From positions 40,932 to 104,931 of the forward strand of contig NZ_LAHA01000019.1 in the NCBI RefSeq assembly GCF_002608075.1: a stretch of DNA of 64,000 bases. The letters run 5' to 3'. The DNA is from Nostoc linckia z4 (lineage in GTDB: Bacteria; Cyanobacteriota; Cyanobacteriia; Cyanobacteriales; Nostocaceae). Within the stretch, counting starts at the first letter, position 1, and each line of letters opens with the position of its first letter. A program made the translations under genes and the position numbers. Shown piece after piece: positions 16,691 through 23,608 of the stretch. The notes beneath the pieces were generated by a model that was not told where the DNA came from, did not search any database, and saw only the letters and a list, made by a program, of their open reading frames with translations.

Positions 16691-16709
16691 AGCGAACGCA
16701 TCTAAATAT
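16686..16709. repeat. 24-bp dispersed repeat, copy 2
   Basis: 23 of 24 bases identical to 1368-1391. It sits at the truncated N-terminal edge of the NRPS carrier-domain remnant, suggesting it took part in the rearrangement or entered there. Confidence 0.6.
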
Positions 16710-16745
16710 AGTACAGAAATACTAAATTCATAAAAAAAGGTTTAA

Positions 16746-16758
16746 GTGAACCGTATTG
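16746..16758. repeat. Dispersed GTGAACCGTATTG motif
   Basis: The same 13 bases occur at 51241-51253, and the core GAACCGTATTG near 58652-58662. In each case it is in a non-coding repeat-rich gap; probably the end of a small dispersed element. Confidence 0.45.
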
Positions 16759-16770
16759 TTGTATGCGCTA

Positions 16771-19700
16771 TTATTTATTAAGCTTTGGAGGCTCCAGCAC
16801 CAGCAGTGAGGGAACACGCTCTGGTTCTGCTAGTCGTAGTAATCCATAACCGATGCCTGCGAGACCTGTCATCAGCCCAGGTGTTTCAACCCCCAAAGGA
16901 ACGCCGCACAGCCAGCCATGTTTATCAATGCTTTCGAGGATTATGGCAGCAAGGCGGTCAACTTGAGTTTTCCACTGTGGTTCATCAAGGGTTAAGCTAG
17001 CTTGCAGGAGCAATTCCAAATTCCCCAAGTCGCCGTGACAAAGAGAGTGGTTATGACCAAAGCCGTGAACCAGTGTGCTTTGAAGAGCTGTTTTAATTTC
17101 TGCCCTGATTGCGGTATCATCTAAATGCTGAAGACAACGTAGGCGAGCTAGTCCAATGCCTGGGGCACCATGACACCAAGCCATCATACATATATGCTGG
17201 TAATTCTTATTGTCTGACAAAATCGCATTAGGAAAATACTTGAGATCCGGCAAACTGGAAACATAGCTCAGAGCAGATGAACCAGAAACATAGCGAAGGT
17301 CAGTCCAATTTTTCACATCAGGGCAAAAAAGACTACGCTCGTACTCAATTGCAGATAAAGCCGTTGTGCGAAAGCGCAAATCACCTGTCAAAGATTCTAA
17401 TTCTAGTAATGCCCACGACATCCCAGCTGCACCATGAGAAAATCCAGATAGCGGTTTTTCTTCCACATCTTTTTGCAGCCAACTACCACCTTGCTCCATG
17501 TTTTGAGCATGAGAAACAATTTTGTTACCACACTCAATAGCAGCAGTAAGTATAGGTTGAGAAGGGCGACAACGATACAAGCTGATTAAACTAGCAATAC
17601 ACCCAGCTGCACCACCAATAATATCTAATTTTTCGGTTTTTTCAATCAAATTAGCGAGAGTTTCTCCTAATAATTCAGCCTGATTCAAGATATCGGGATC
17701 GTTCCACAACACGCCTAGATGAGTCAGAGTATAAATTACTCCTCCCCATCCTTCAAAACCACCGATTGATGTGATGGATACTTTGTTATTTTCTATCTGA
17801 CGTTGCAACGTTATCAATGCTGCTCTTGCCAGTTCAGTGTAACGTTTCTGGTTGGTAACAGTGCCAAGATAGGCAAGGAATAGAATAACCCCTGGTAGAC
17901 CATGATAGAGTTCTATGCCCAAGGGAGTTAGAGTCCAATGCTTTTGATTTAAAAGCATCAAGCCAATCCAAGAGGCATCGTGCTCACCCCGCAATGCCAG
18001 CGTCTCTAAGCGATCGCCAACTGCCTGTGCAGCTGCCAACAGTTGCTCTCGGTTAGCACTATTTTGCGGTTCCCTCAGATGGTAACTGGGCCATTTTCCT
18101 TGTTCTCCTACCATAGCTAATGTAGTAAGAGAAGCACGAATAAACCATAGCTGCTCTCTTAAATCAGCTTCACTGAGTTCCTGGAGACGATTTTTCACTA
18201 GAGTCATCCCTGATTCGTGGAAAAACTCAGGAATTCGCTCATCATAACTCGTCCAAATATCCCGTGAATTAGGGCGAGTGGAAAACATGGGAATGTCACC
18301 TTCCCAAAGTTCGTTGCGTTCAGCCGGAATCACCTTTGCTAAATAGGGGTTTTGCTCAATTCCTCTCCAAAGTCGGTCGAAAAAGCGATCCCGATCTAGA
18401 GCATTTCGTAACAAATCAGGGTGAAAACTCTCATGCAGCAACAAACCATAGGTTTGAGTTGGTCGCAGGATAAACCGCACTTCATCAGAGGCAAAACAAG
18501 CCAAAGGGCTGTTTTCTGACAACAACTCATTTCTGTGTCGTAATAATAACTGATAAATACTAGTGAAGCCAGTAACAATTGCTTCAGTGTAGTCTAATAC
18601 ATTAACTTCGGACTCATTCAAGGTAGGTTGATTGTGGCTGCCCTGGATTGGCTTCCTCTTACGAGCTACCCGCATTTGATCGGTTCCAGTTGCTTCTGAA
18701 TACTGGATAGCAGTAGGCGTTAGTTGCCCCTTTTTTCCCCCCAAGCCACTAAGCTCAATCCCCTCAGACTCAGCATTTACCCAAAGGCGTTGGGGCAGTA
18801 AGCCAACACGTAAAACAGAATAATTTATTGTATTAATAGCAAGTTCGTCAGATTTTTTAATGTCGAAATTTTCAATACGAGGATGGAAAAGAGATTCCAG
18901 GTCAATTAAAATTGGATTCTCGCCAGTAGCAATTAGGTTTTCATTATGAAAGTCGGTTGCTTCAAGAGCATACAAGAGTGCCAAGTAAGCACCCTGCCTT
19001 TCATAAAAGCGCTGAATTTCTTCTGAGTTAGTACAGGTTTGAACAGCAAAAAATTCAACCCACCCATAGGTGCCTTGATTTATAATTTTTAGAGTGCGGA
19101 ATGATGGATGATTGCCACGCTGATTTAGCCATTCTAGGAGTTGCTGAAAATGGACATCAACAGCTAGAGGTTTGGGTTTATAAACAATTTGGAAACCAGA
19201 GCTAAATTTTGCAATTAGTACGCTACGTCCGCCACGATGCGTGTCGCCTCTCCCGCCATCTATCTGCACGAGTAAGCCTGGTTCTGTTTTTGAACTAAAA
19301 GTAGTGCAGATAGCATCCCAATCGTTACAGAGGTGTTGGAGAAATTGCAGACTAAAACTAACCCAACGTTCAATGCTAATTACAAGTTGACGGGCAAGAA
19401 CTGGATACTCCTGCAACAGGGGAATCACCACCTCAGGCTGTTGTAGGTGTTGTAAAAAGCTTTGAAACCGCTCCTCTGGTGTTTCACCTTTTAATAGTCC
19501 TTGCAGGCGAGCCACATTTAGTTCTAAAATCATTGTCCGACTCAACATCCAGAGCAATTGCCCTTTTAGATTGGTAAACAACAAATCTTCGACAGTACTG
19601 GGGTCAAAAGGCAAATTAGATCGTATCTGGATGATCTCCTGAATTCCTTGATGCAAGCGGTCAATTCCTTGGATAATTAGCGGCGAAATGGCATACAAAA

Positions 19701-20082
19701 ACTCTACTTTTCCCTTATCTTTTGTTTTTTCTGGTTCAATAGTTATTTTGGCATTCAAGCAAGTAGGATTAGAAAATGCCTCAGCTAACTCTATCAACCA
19801 ATTTGGGGCATCTGGAAAACGATTTTTCAAAGCATCAATTGGCTCACCCAGAAGGTAAAACAATTCCTCTTCAGTAATTTCATCTGTTACCAGACGTTGG
19901 GCAAAACAAGAATCATTTGTAAAGGGGGATTGTGATTTCCATCGCTGCATCAGTCGCTGGGCAAAATCTGTATTGATATCAAGATTCGGTATCGCCTGCT
20001 GTATGTTTCTCAGTAGTGCAATGCGTTCACTTAAGGGTATGGCTCTGTACCAGGCAGATTCTTGAAAAGATACTTCATGCAT
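16771..20082 (-). CDS. lanM: Class II lanthipeptide synthetase LanM
   Basis: 1103 residues, full length. The N-terminal two thirds are the DUF4135 dehydratase, which phosphorylates and eliminates Ser/Thr; kinase-like active-site motifs 'DFHNENLIATG' (about 374) and 'LIDLESLF' (about 392) are present. The C-terminal third is a LanC-like cyclase with 'GLPGVILFLAYLG', 'GFSHGAAGMSWALLELE', and all three zinc ligands: Cys in 'WCHGAPG' (about 966) and Cys-His in 'LCHGDLGN' (about 1012). The product is a (methyl)lanthionine-bridged peptide. The precursor gene lanA lies 83 bp upstream, with an attenuator hairpin between. No LanT transporter/protease, immunity or regulator gene is visible nearby. A strong HIP1 content matches the host, so any transfer would be from another cyanobacterium. 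Confidence 0.95.
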   Translation of the reverse strand: MHEVSFQESAWYRAIPLSERIALLRNIQQAIPNLDINTDFAQRLMQRWKSQSPFTNDSCFAQRLVTDEITEEELFYLLGEPIDALKNRFPDAPNWLIELAEAFSNPTCLNAKITIEPEKTKDKGKVEFLYAISPLIIQGIDRLHQGIQEIIQIRSNLPFDPSTVEDLLFTNLKGQLLWMLSRTMILELNVARLQGLLKGETPEERFQSFLQHLQQPEVVIPLLQEYPVLARQLVISIERWVSFSLQFLQHLCNDWDAICTTFSSKTEPGLLVQIDGGRGDTHRGGRSVLIAKFSSGFQIVYKPKPLAVDVHFQQLLEWLNQRGNHPSFRTLKIINQGTYGWVEFFAVQTCTNSEEIQRFYERQGAYLALLYALEATDFHNENLIATGENPILIDLESLFHPRIENFDIKKSDELAINTINYSVLRVGLLPQRLWVNAESEGIELSGLGGKKGQLTPTAIQYSEATGTDQMRVARKRKPIQGSHNQPTLNESEVNVLDYTEAIVTGFTSIYQLLLRHRNELLSENSPLACFASDEVRFILRPTQTYGLLLHESFHPDLLRNALDRDRFFDRLWRGIEQNPYLAKVIPAERNELWEGDIPMFSTRPNSRDIWTSYDERIPEFFHESGMTLVKNRLQELSEADLREQLWFIRASLTTLAMVGEQGKWPSYHLREPQNSANREQLLAAAQAVGDRLETLALRGEHDASWIGLMLLNQKHWTLTPLGIELYHGLPGVILFLAYLGTVTNQKRYTELARAALITLQRQIENNKVSITSIGGFEGWGGVIYTLTHLGVLWNDPDILNQAELLGETLANLIEKTEKLDIIGGAAGCIASLISLYRCRPSQPILTAAIECGNKIVSHAQNMEQGGSWLQKDVEEKPLSGFSHGAAGMSWALLELESLTGDLRFRTTALSAIEYERSLFCPDVKNWTDLRYVSGSSALSYVSSLPDLKYFPNAILSDNKNYQHICMMAWCHGAPGIGLARLRCLQHLDDTAIRAEIKTALQSTLVHGFGHNHSLCHGDLGNLELLLQASLTLDEPQWKTQVDRLAAIILESIDKHGWLCGVPLGVETPGLMTGLAGIGYGLLRLAEPERVPSLLVLEPPKLNK

Positions 20083-20120
20083 AGTCTTAGTCTTCTGTTA
20101 ACAAGGTTCTATTAGCAAAG

Positions 20121-20147
20121 AAAAAGGGTGAGTCAAAAAACCCACCC
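20121..20147 (-). terminator. Attenuator-type hairpin between lanA and lanM
   Basis: Read on the minus strand, GGGTGGGT and ACTCACCC form an 8-bp stem (one G-U) around TTTTTG, followed by TTTTTC. Placed in the 83-bp gap, it should end most transcripts after lanA and let a minority continue into lanM, giving more peptide than enzyme. Confidence 0.75.
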
Positions 20148-20165
20148 ATCGTTTTTGGTGTTATC

Positions 20166-20393
20166 CTATTCGGCTACAGGGTTGGTAAAAATGTTGCTGA
20201 CTATACCACCACAGCAGTAGATACTTCCTCCTCCTACTACAGAACCCATATCCTCATTGGACAGTTCAATTATTCCTGCTGGATTTTCAGGTAAGTGCGA
20301 TCGCTGCTCTTCACTCAGGCTATTGAGATACTCTTCGTCTTTCCAAGCACGAATGATATCGATATCTAGATTATTGATGTTAATTTCAGCCAT
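20166..20393 (-). CDS. lanA: Lanthipeptide precursor LanA, mersacidin/lichenicidin-type leader
   Basis: 75 residues, start preceded by AGGAG. The leader shows the mersacidin-family pattern: 'DIIRAWKDEEYLNSL' (12-26), 'NPAGIIELSNEDM' (37-49) and a double-glycine end 'VVGG' (52-55) for a C39-type protease. The predicted 20-residue core (56-75) is GSIYCCGGIVSNIFTNPVAE, with Ser57, Ser66, Thr70 and adjacent Cys60-Cys61, allowing at most two thioether rings. Location directly upstream of lanM supports the assignment. The core is shorter and poorer in Ser/Thr/Cys than mersacidin and resembles no lanthipeptide I know. Confidence 0.9.
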   Translation of the reverse strand: MAEININNLDIDIIRAWKDEEYLNSLSEEQRSHLPENPAGIIELSNEDMGSVVGGGSIYCCGGIVSNIFTNPVAE

Positions 20394-20802
20394 TTTGAAA
20401 CTCCTAAATAAAGTTGTATTGGTTAGATGAGATTTGAAATTGCCTCATCTAATTACCATAATTTCTAATTTATTTGATAATTTCAATGTTTAAATAATTG
20501 CAAAAGTGACAAAAATGTATGATTTTTGTATTTCAAAATTATCAATTTTTCGACGCTATTGATATAAAAATAAAAATATAGTTTTTATTTTTAAAAAGAA
20601 TTTGATTTTTGATGACATATATAAAACTTTTATGTCTTTTTTTTATTTAGCCTTATAAAATCTAAAAAAAGCTCGCCTAGAGTTAATTTTTCAGTAAAGG
20701 GGTTTTTGTAGCAATCGATACTGTTGACGAACTTCACAATTCACCGAAGGAAAGATAGCAAGTTTATGGAGTTTTTGCTAGTAAAGGATTTGAGGCGCTG
20801 GA
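20394..20802. other. AT-rich region upstream of lanA
   Basis: Must contain the lanA promoter. Very AT-rich to about 20650, then of mixed composition. No frame resembling cas12k, tnsB, tnsC or tniQ is present. The 130 bp before the first CRISPR-like repeat are where a V-K tracrRNA would lie, but I cannot recognise one. Confidence 0.45.
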
Positions 20803-20911
20803 GTTTCAATACCCCTTACAGCTTGAGGCGGGTTGAAAGAGCCAGCAAGGGTACAGCTTAAAATCGCTGGTATTAGTTTCAATATTCCTCACAGCTGAGG
20901 CGGGTTGAAAA
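20803..20911 (+). CRISPR. Degenerate two-repeat CRISPR remnant, V-K-like repeat
   Basis: Repeat 1 at 20803-20839 and repeat 2 at 20876-20911 both begin GTTTCAATA, share CAGC(T)TGAGGCGGGTTGAAA and differ by a few substitutions and one deleted base. They are separated by a 36-nt spacer. Starting GTTTCAA and ending GGTTGAAAG is characteristic of repeats of type V-K and some type III arrays in cyanobacteria. A possible further decayed repeat begins near 20954. No cas gene is in the window. The adjoining transposon end makes V-K the best reading. Confidence 0.7.
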
Positions 20912-20998
20912 GTGGGTAAAGTTTTTTCGCACTAGGGAGCTGTCATTTCCAATGTTTCTGCAATGAAGAGCTAGTTGAGATAAACTCTACTATGTAAA

Positions 20999-21043
20999 GT
21001 TTCAAAATAAAAAGGTGGGTTGAAAGGAATGTCACCTTCCCAA
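20999..21043 (+). ncRNA. Delocalised homing guide: truncated repeat plus tRNA-targeting spacer
   Basis: A shortened repeat, GTTTCAAAAT then AAAAAGGTGGGTTGAAAG (20999-21026), is followed directly by GAATGTCACCTTCCCAA (21027-21043). These 17 nt are identical to the tRNA-Gly sequence on the minus strand (complement of 21256-21272), where they follow a GTA PAM (21275-21273). This is the arrangement of the homing crRNAs that direct V-K CASTs to tRNA genes. The match ends after 17 nt, the usual partial match for such guides. Expression is not shown. Confidence 0.75.
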
Positions 21044-21129
21044 TTTTTATTCTTATACAGGCTAGATCAAAGTTTGAGTTGATAATTTTAGGCTCAGGAT
21101 AGAACAAAGGGAAGTTGGTTGTTGAAGAG

Positions 21130-21206
21130 GACATTAATTCGTTAAGCGTGACATTAATTTGTTAAAAGTGACATTAATGCGTTAACAATGACAAATAATT
21201 AGTTAA
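21130..21206 (+). repeat. Four 20-bp phased TnsB-binding-type repeats
   Basis: GACATTAATNNGTTAA starts at 21130, 21150 and 21170, and a diverged copy GACAAATAATTAGTTAA at 21190, each exactly 20 bp apart. The spacing and the TGACA/TTAAT content are those of transposase-binding sites at Tn7-like ends; four close-packed sites recall a right end. TGTACA follows directly at 21207-21212. Confidence 0.8.
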
Positions 21207-21220
21207 TGTACAAATTTTAA

Positions 21221-21292
21221 AGCGGGCGATGGGACTCGAACCCACGACGTTCACCTTGGGAAGGTGACATTCTACCACTGAATTACACCCGC
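21221..21292 (-). tRNA. tRNA-Gly(CCC)
   Basis: 72 nt. Acceptor GCGGGTG pairs with CGCCCGC, discriminator T. Anticodon loop TTCCCAA closed by TCACC/GGTGA gives anticodon CCC. T-arm 'GTGGGTTCGAGTCCCAT'. No encoded CCA. The gene is intact even though it is the target of the adjacent CAST guide: insertion occurred 9 bp beyond its 3' end. Confidence 0.95.
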
Positions 21293-21404
21293 TAGCAGCT
21301 TTTAGCCAAAACTTTAATATTACTGTACAGCATATCATTATTTATAGCTGTTTTCAATTGACTAAAATACACACTTTTTTGCAACTGGTGATGCCTTCTC
21401 TTTC

Positions 21405-21489
21405 AGAGACGCTACCGCGAAGGGCAAAGCTTCGCTAACGCTTATCAAACTAATCCTACACTGCACAAATGAAAGTCAGTGTAGGATTA
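21405..21489. repeat. Palindromic REP-like repeat and 13-bp hairpin
   Basis: GAGACGCTACCGCGAAGGGC with AAGCTTCGCTAACGC (about 21410-21443) is a copy of the GAGACGC...GCG family dispersed in this genome. TAATCCTACACTG (21451-21463) pairs perfectly with 21477-21489 just past the stop of the leftward GerMN gene and may terminate it, though no T-run follows. Confidence 0.6.
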
Positions 21490-21495
21490 TTTGGC

Positions 21496-22137
21496 CTAGA
21501 GAACAATGTCTTGACCCCGCTCAGTGAAGCGAACTTCTTTAATATTCCATGCGGCATTACTTGTTAAAGTTTTGCGAAGACTACCAAACAAAGCAAATTG
21601 TTCGCAACTAGAAAGAGAAGCTATTTGTCGCTTTGACTCAGGAGATATCCGCAAATCAACTGTAGCAACGCCATTTTTGACGTTGACACGATACCCAGAC
21701 AAGCTAAAGTCACTTGTATCTCTTTTTTCTATGATTTTACCCACAGCATTTGTTACTGGTTCCTCAGCTGGTACTGAAATTTTTTCTGGAACTAATTGTT
21801 GACATTGAACATCACTAGTGTAAATTGTCACGTCTGTAGTTTTAGTATTAGCAGCTTTAGAAGTAGATGAAGAAGGCGTATTTTCTCCAGTAGATTCTTG
21901 ATTTGGAGATTTTTCTCTCAATTGAGCAACACTAGGAATTTGGCTAGAAGTCCGAGATGATGGAGTATTTGTGGGTGTTGTAATAGGTTCTGGGGATAAT
22001 GTAGTGTTTGGTGTTGTGGTGGGAGATGGCGTTTGGCTATCAACATTATTAGTGGTGGAGTTAGAATTACAGCTACTCAGACCAAGAACAATTGTGACAG
22101 CGATCGCGGATAAAAGATATCTCTTAGATGTTTTCAT
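21496..22137 (-). CDS. GerMN-domain lipoprotein
   Basis: 214 residues from the ATG at 22137, which has GAGGAAA 7 bases upstream; a TTG four codons earlier is less likely. Lipoprotein signal with lipobox 'LGLSSC', then a 75-residue Ser/Thr/Pro/Asn-rich linker. The C-terminal 110 residues form a GerMN domain: 'VTIYTSDVQCQQLVPEKI', 'VNVKNGVATVDLRISPES' and 'CEQFALFGSLRKTLTSN' with 'IKEVRFTERGQDI'. In spore formers the domain helps germination; in cyanobacteria it occurs in envelope lipoproteins of unknown role. Confidence 0.85.
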   Translation of the reverse strand: MKTSKRYLLSAIAVTIVLGLSSCNSNSTTNNVDSQTPSPTTTPNTTLSPEPITTPTNTPSSRTSSQIPSVAQLREKSPNQESTGENTPSSSTSKAANTKTTDVTIYTSDVQCQQLVPEKISVPAEEPVTNAVGKIIEKRDTSDFSLSGYRVNVKNGVATVDLRISPESKRQIASLSSCEQFALFGSLRKTLTSNAAWNIKEVRFTERGQDIVL

Positions 22138-22550
22138 AATTTTCCTCAAAGGTTACATTACTGCTATCAACTTCAATATTGCTGGTATCAATTCCGCATA
22201 AACTTGTCAATTTTGAGCCAGTCTCTAAAGTGTCAACCTGGTATCTATAAAGCAGCAATTATCTTCCAAGGAACGATGTTGATTGCACTAACGAGATCCC
22301 CGACTTTTTCAAAAGTTCGGGGATCTAAAACTAGGCATCTGAAGCATATCAAACACCATTGTCATACAACCCGATAAAGTCTAAAATTACATCTCTCTTA
22401 AGGATTGACTTTGTAATATCTAAATGAAGTTAAGTAAAATCCAAGAAGCTTAGACCGATGGATATTGTTCTCAAGATTGATGACAGCTAAGTAAATTTCG
22501 GTAATTATTAGATAAAATAAACCAAATTTTAATACTTTTAAGGCAAGACA
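22138..22550. other. Intergenic with one strong hairpin
   Basis: The only structure seen is an inverted repeat at 22294-22326: AGATCCCCGACTTTT pairs with AAAAGTTCGGGGATCT apart from one base. It has the form of a dispersed cyanobacterial palindrome or terminator. Must also hold the promoters of the two divergent flanking genes. Confidence 0.55.
22294..22326. terminator. GATCCCCGA...TCGGGGATC hairpin
   Basis: Near-perfect 14-15 bp stem with a very short loop, in the gap between two divergently read genes, so it is better viewed as a dispersed palindromic element than as a terminator for either. Function uncertain. Confidence 0.4.
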
Positions 22551-22748
22551 ATGAATAGATGCTCTCAAGAAAAAAGATTAAGAAGGCAAAACACTATTCT
22601 TGCTGCTAAAAACTTTTTAGCGGAAATGGCTAAAGATGCTAGTTCAGAAAACTTGAGATTTATTGCTGATAATGTGGGTGAAATTGCACTATTTTGGCAT
22701 TTGATTCAAAATCCAGAAGAAATTTCTTCGCTGGAGTTGAAAATATAG
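22551..22748 (+). CDS. Small helical hypothetical protein
   Basis: 65 residues, basic N-terminus (MNRCSQEKRLRRQ) followed by two predicted amphipathic helices and an acidic end. No signal peptide or known motif. An AAGGCAAG sequence lies shortly upstream of the ATG. The composition and clean start suggest a real gene, perhaps a small regulator or partner protein, but I recognise no family. Confidence 0.5.
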   Translation: MNRCSQEKRLRRQNTILAAKNFLAEMAKDASSENLRFIADNVGEIALFWHLIQNPEEISSLELKI

Positions 22749-22834
22749 TTGAAGTATTAGATTAAAAGTAGCGAGTGGGGAGTGGGGTAGAGTTGAAGAA
22801 ATTTTTATGCTTCTGAATTCTGAATTCTACTATA

Positions 22835-23575
22835 TTATTGAACTAAGCTGATACTTGAGGAAAGGCGAGCCACCATTTCCGCACGAGAGGAAACATCAAG
22901 TTTGCGGAATATCCTTTTTAAGGCTTGCTTAACAGAATTTTCTGTAATCCACAGAATTGTACCAATTTCAGCATTGGTTAGTCCTTTTGCTACTAGTTCG
23001 GCAATTTGAATTTCGCGTTGTGTTAAAGAATTAGCATTCAGAGAATTGAAAAGTTTCGATTGCAATTGTAATGTTGCACGCCAAGTTGATATATGAAGAC
23101 ACAAGGCGTTTAAATCGGCTAATTCTTGTGCATTGAAAGCGGGAGTATTTCGAGTACGAGTCAGACCAATAGCGCCAATTAGGCGGCCATTACCAACAAC
23201 TGGCCCAATCATGACATGATAGTGGTCGGAACGCGGGCAAATAATCTGCCATTCTCCAGGCGCTAACAATAATTCTTCATGAACTACGGTGTGATGTTCA
23301 ACTAAGTAGCGCAAAAGTGGATTATGTTTTAAGGAAAATGCCAATCGCACTATACGAGGAATGTTTTTCTCAAATTGCCAAAGGCGATCGAAAAAAAATA
23401 TCCCAGAACGTTCAGCAGCGAAATAGTCACTAAATTTACTGATGACTTGCGATCGCAATTCTTGTTCATCATGAGCATGAGCGATGGCATTAAATAAAGA
23501 TTGTAAAGAATTTACCATAATCTTAGCTGCTAAATGTACTCGTTCGAGGACTAGGCGTGGTCGTAATACAGACAT
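22835..23575 (-). CDS. GAF-like sensor with LuxR-type HTH output
   Basis: About 247 residues from the ATG at 23575; a longer frame to 23731 would overlap the divergent sulfurtransferase gene and is unlikely. Residues 15-170 look like a GAF-type sensor ('VMIGPVVGNGRLIGAIGLTRTR' in part). The last 65 residues are a LuxR/GerE helix-turn-helix: 'LTQREIQIAELVAKGLTNAEI' in part, and 'ITENSVKQALKRIFRKLDVSSRAEMVA'. The start lies only 33 bp from the divergent sulfurtransferase start, so the regulator probably controls that gene and itself. Ligand unknown. Confidence 0.85.
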   Translation of the reverse strand: MSVLRPRLVLERVHLAAKIMVNSLQSLFNAIAHAHDEQELRSQVISKFSDYFAAERSGIFFFDRLWQFEKNIPRIVRLAFSLKHNPLLRYLVEHHTVVHEELLLAPGEWQIICPRSDHYHVMIGPVVGNGRLIGAIGLTRTRNTPAFNAQELADLNALCLHISTWRATLQLQSKLFNSLNANSLTQREIQIAELVAKGLTNAEIGTILWITENSVKQALKRIFRKLDVSSRAEMVARLSSSISLVQ

Positions 23576-23608
23576 TATTCTACCTGCATCACAATTGGAA
23601 GAATAAAC

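Larger units (their letters stand above)
20803..21212 (+). mobile_element. Terminal remnant of a type V-K CRISPR-associated transposon (CAST)
   Basis: Four parts in the right order: degenerate CRISPR repeats (20803-20911); a shortened repeat with a 17-nt guide (20999-21043) matching the neighbouring tRNA-Gly; four 20-bp TnsB-like repeats (21130-21206); and terminal TGTACA (21207-21212). The element edge lies exactly 60 bp from a GTA PAM in the tRNA gene, within the 60-66 bp insertion window known for V-K systems. The likely target duplication is AATTT (21213-21217). The core genes and the opposite end are not visible, so this is a scar or one end of an element reduced by deletion. Confidence 0.8.

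Noticed and set aside
20803..20911. A functional adaptive CRISPR array
   Set aside because: Only two diverged repeats with one spacer, no cas genes and no leader; the context is that of a transposon.
21324..21329. Another TGTACA just right of tRNA-Gly, as a possible second CAST end
   Set aside because: No GACATTAAT-type transposase sites lie beside it, and an element between it and 21212 would contain only the tRNA gene.
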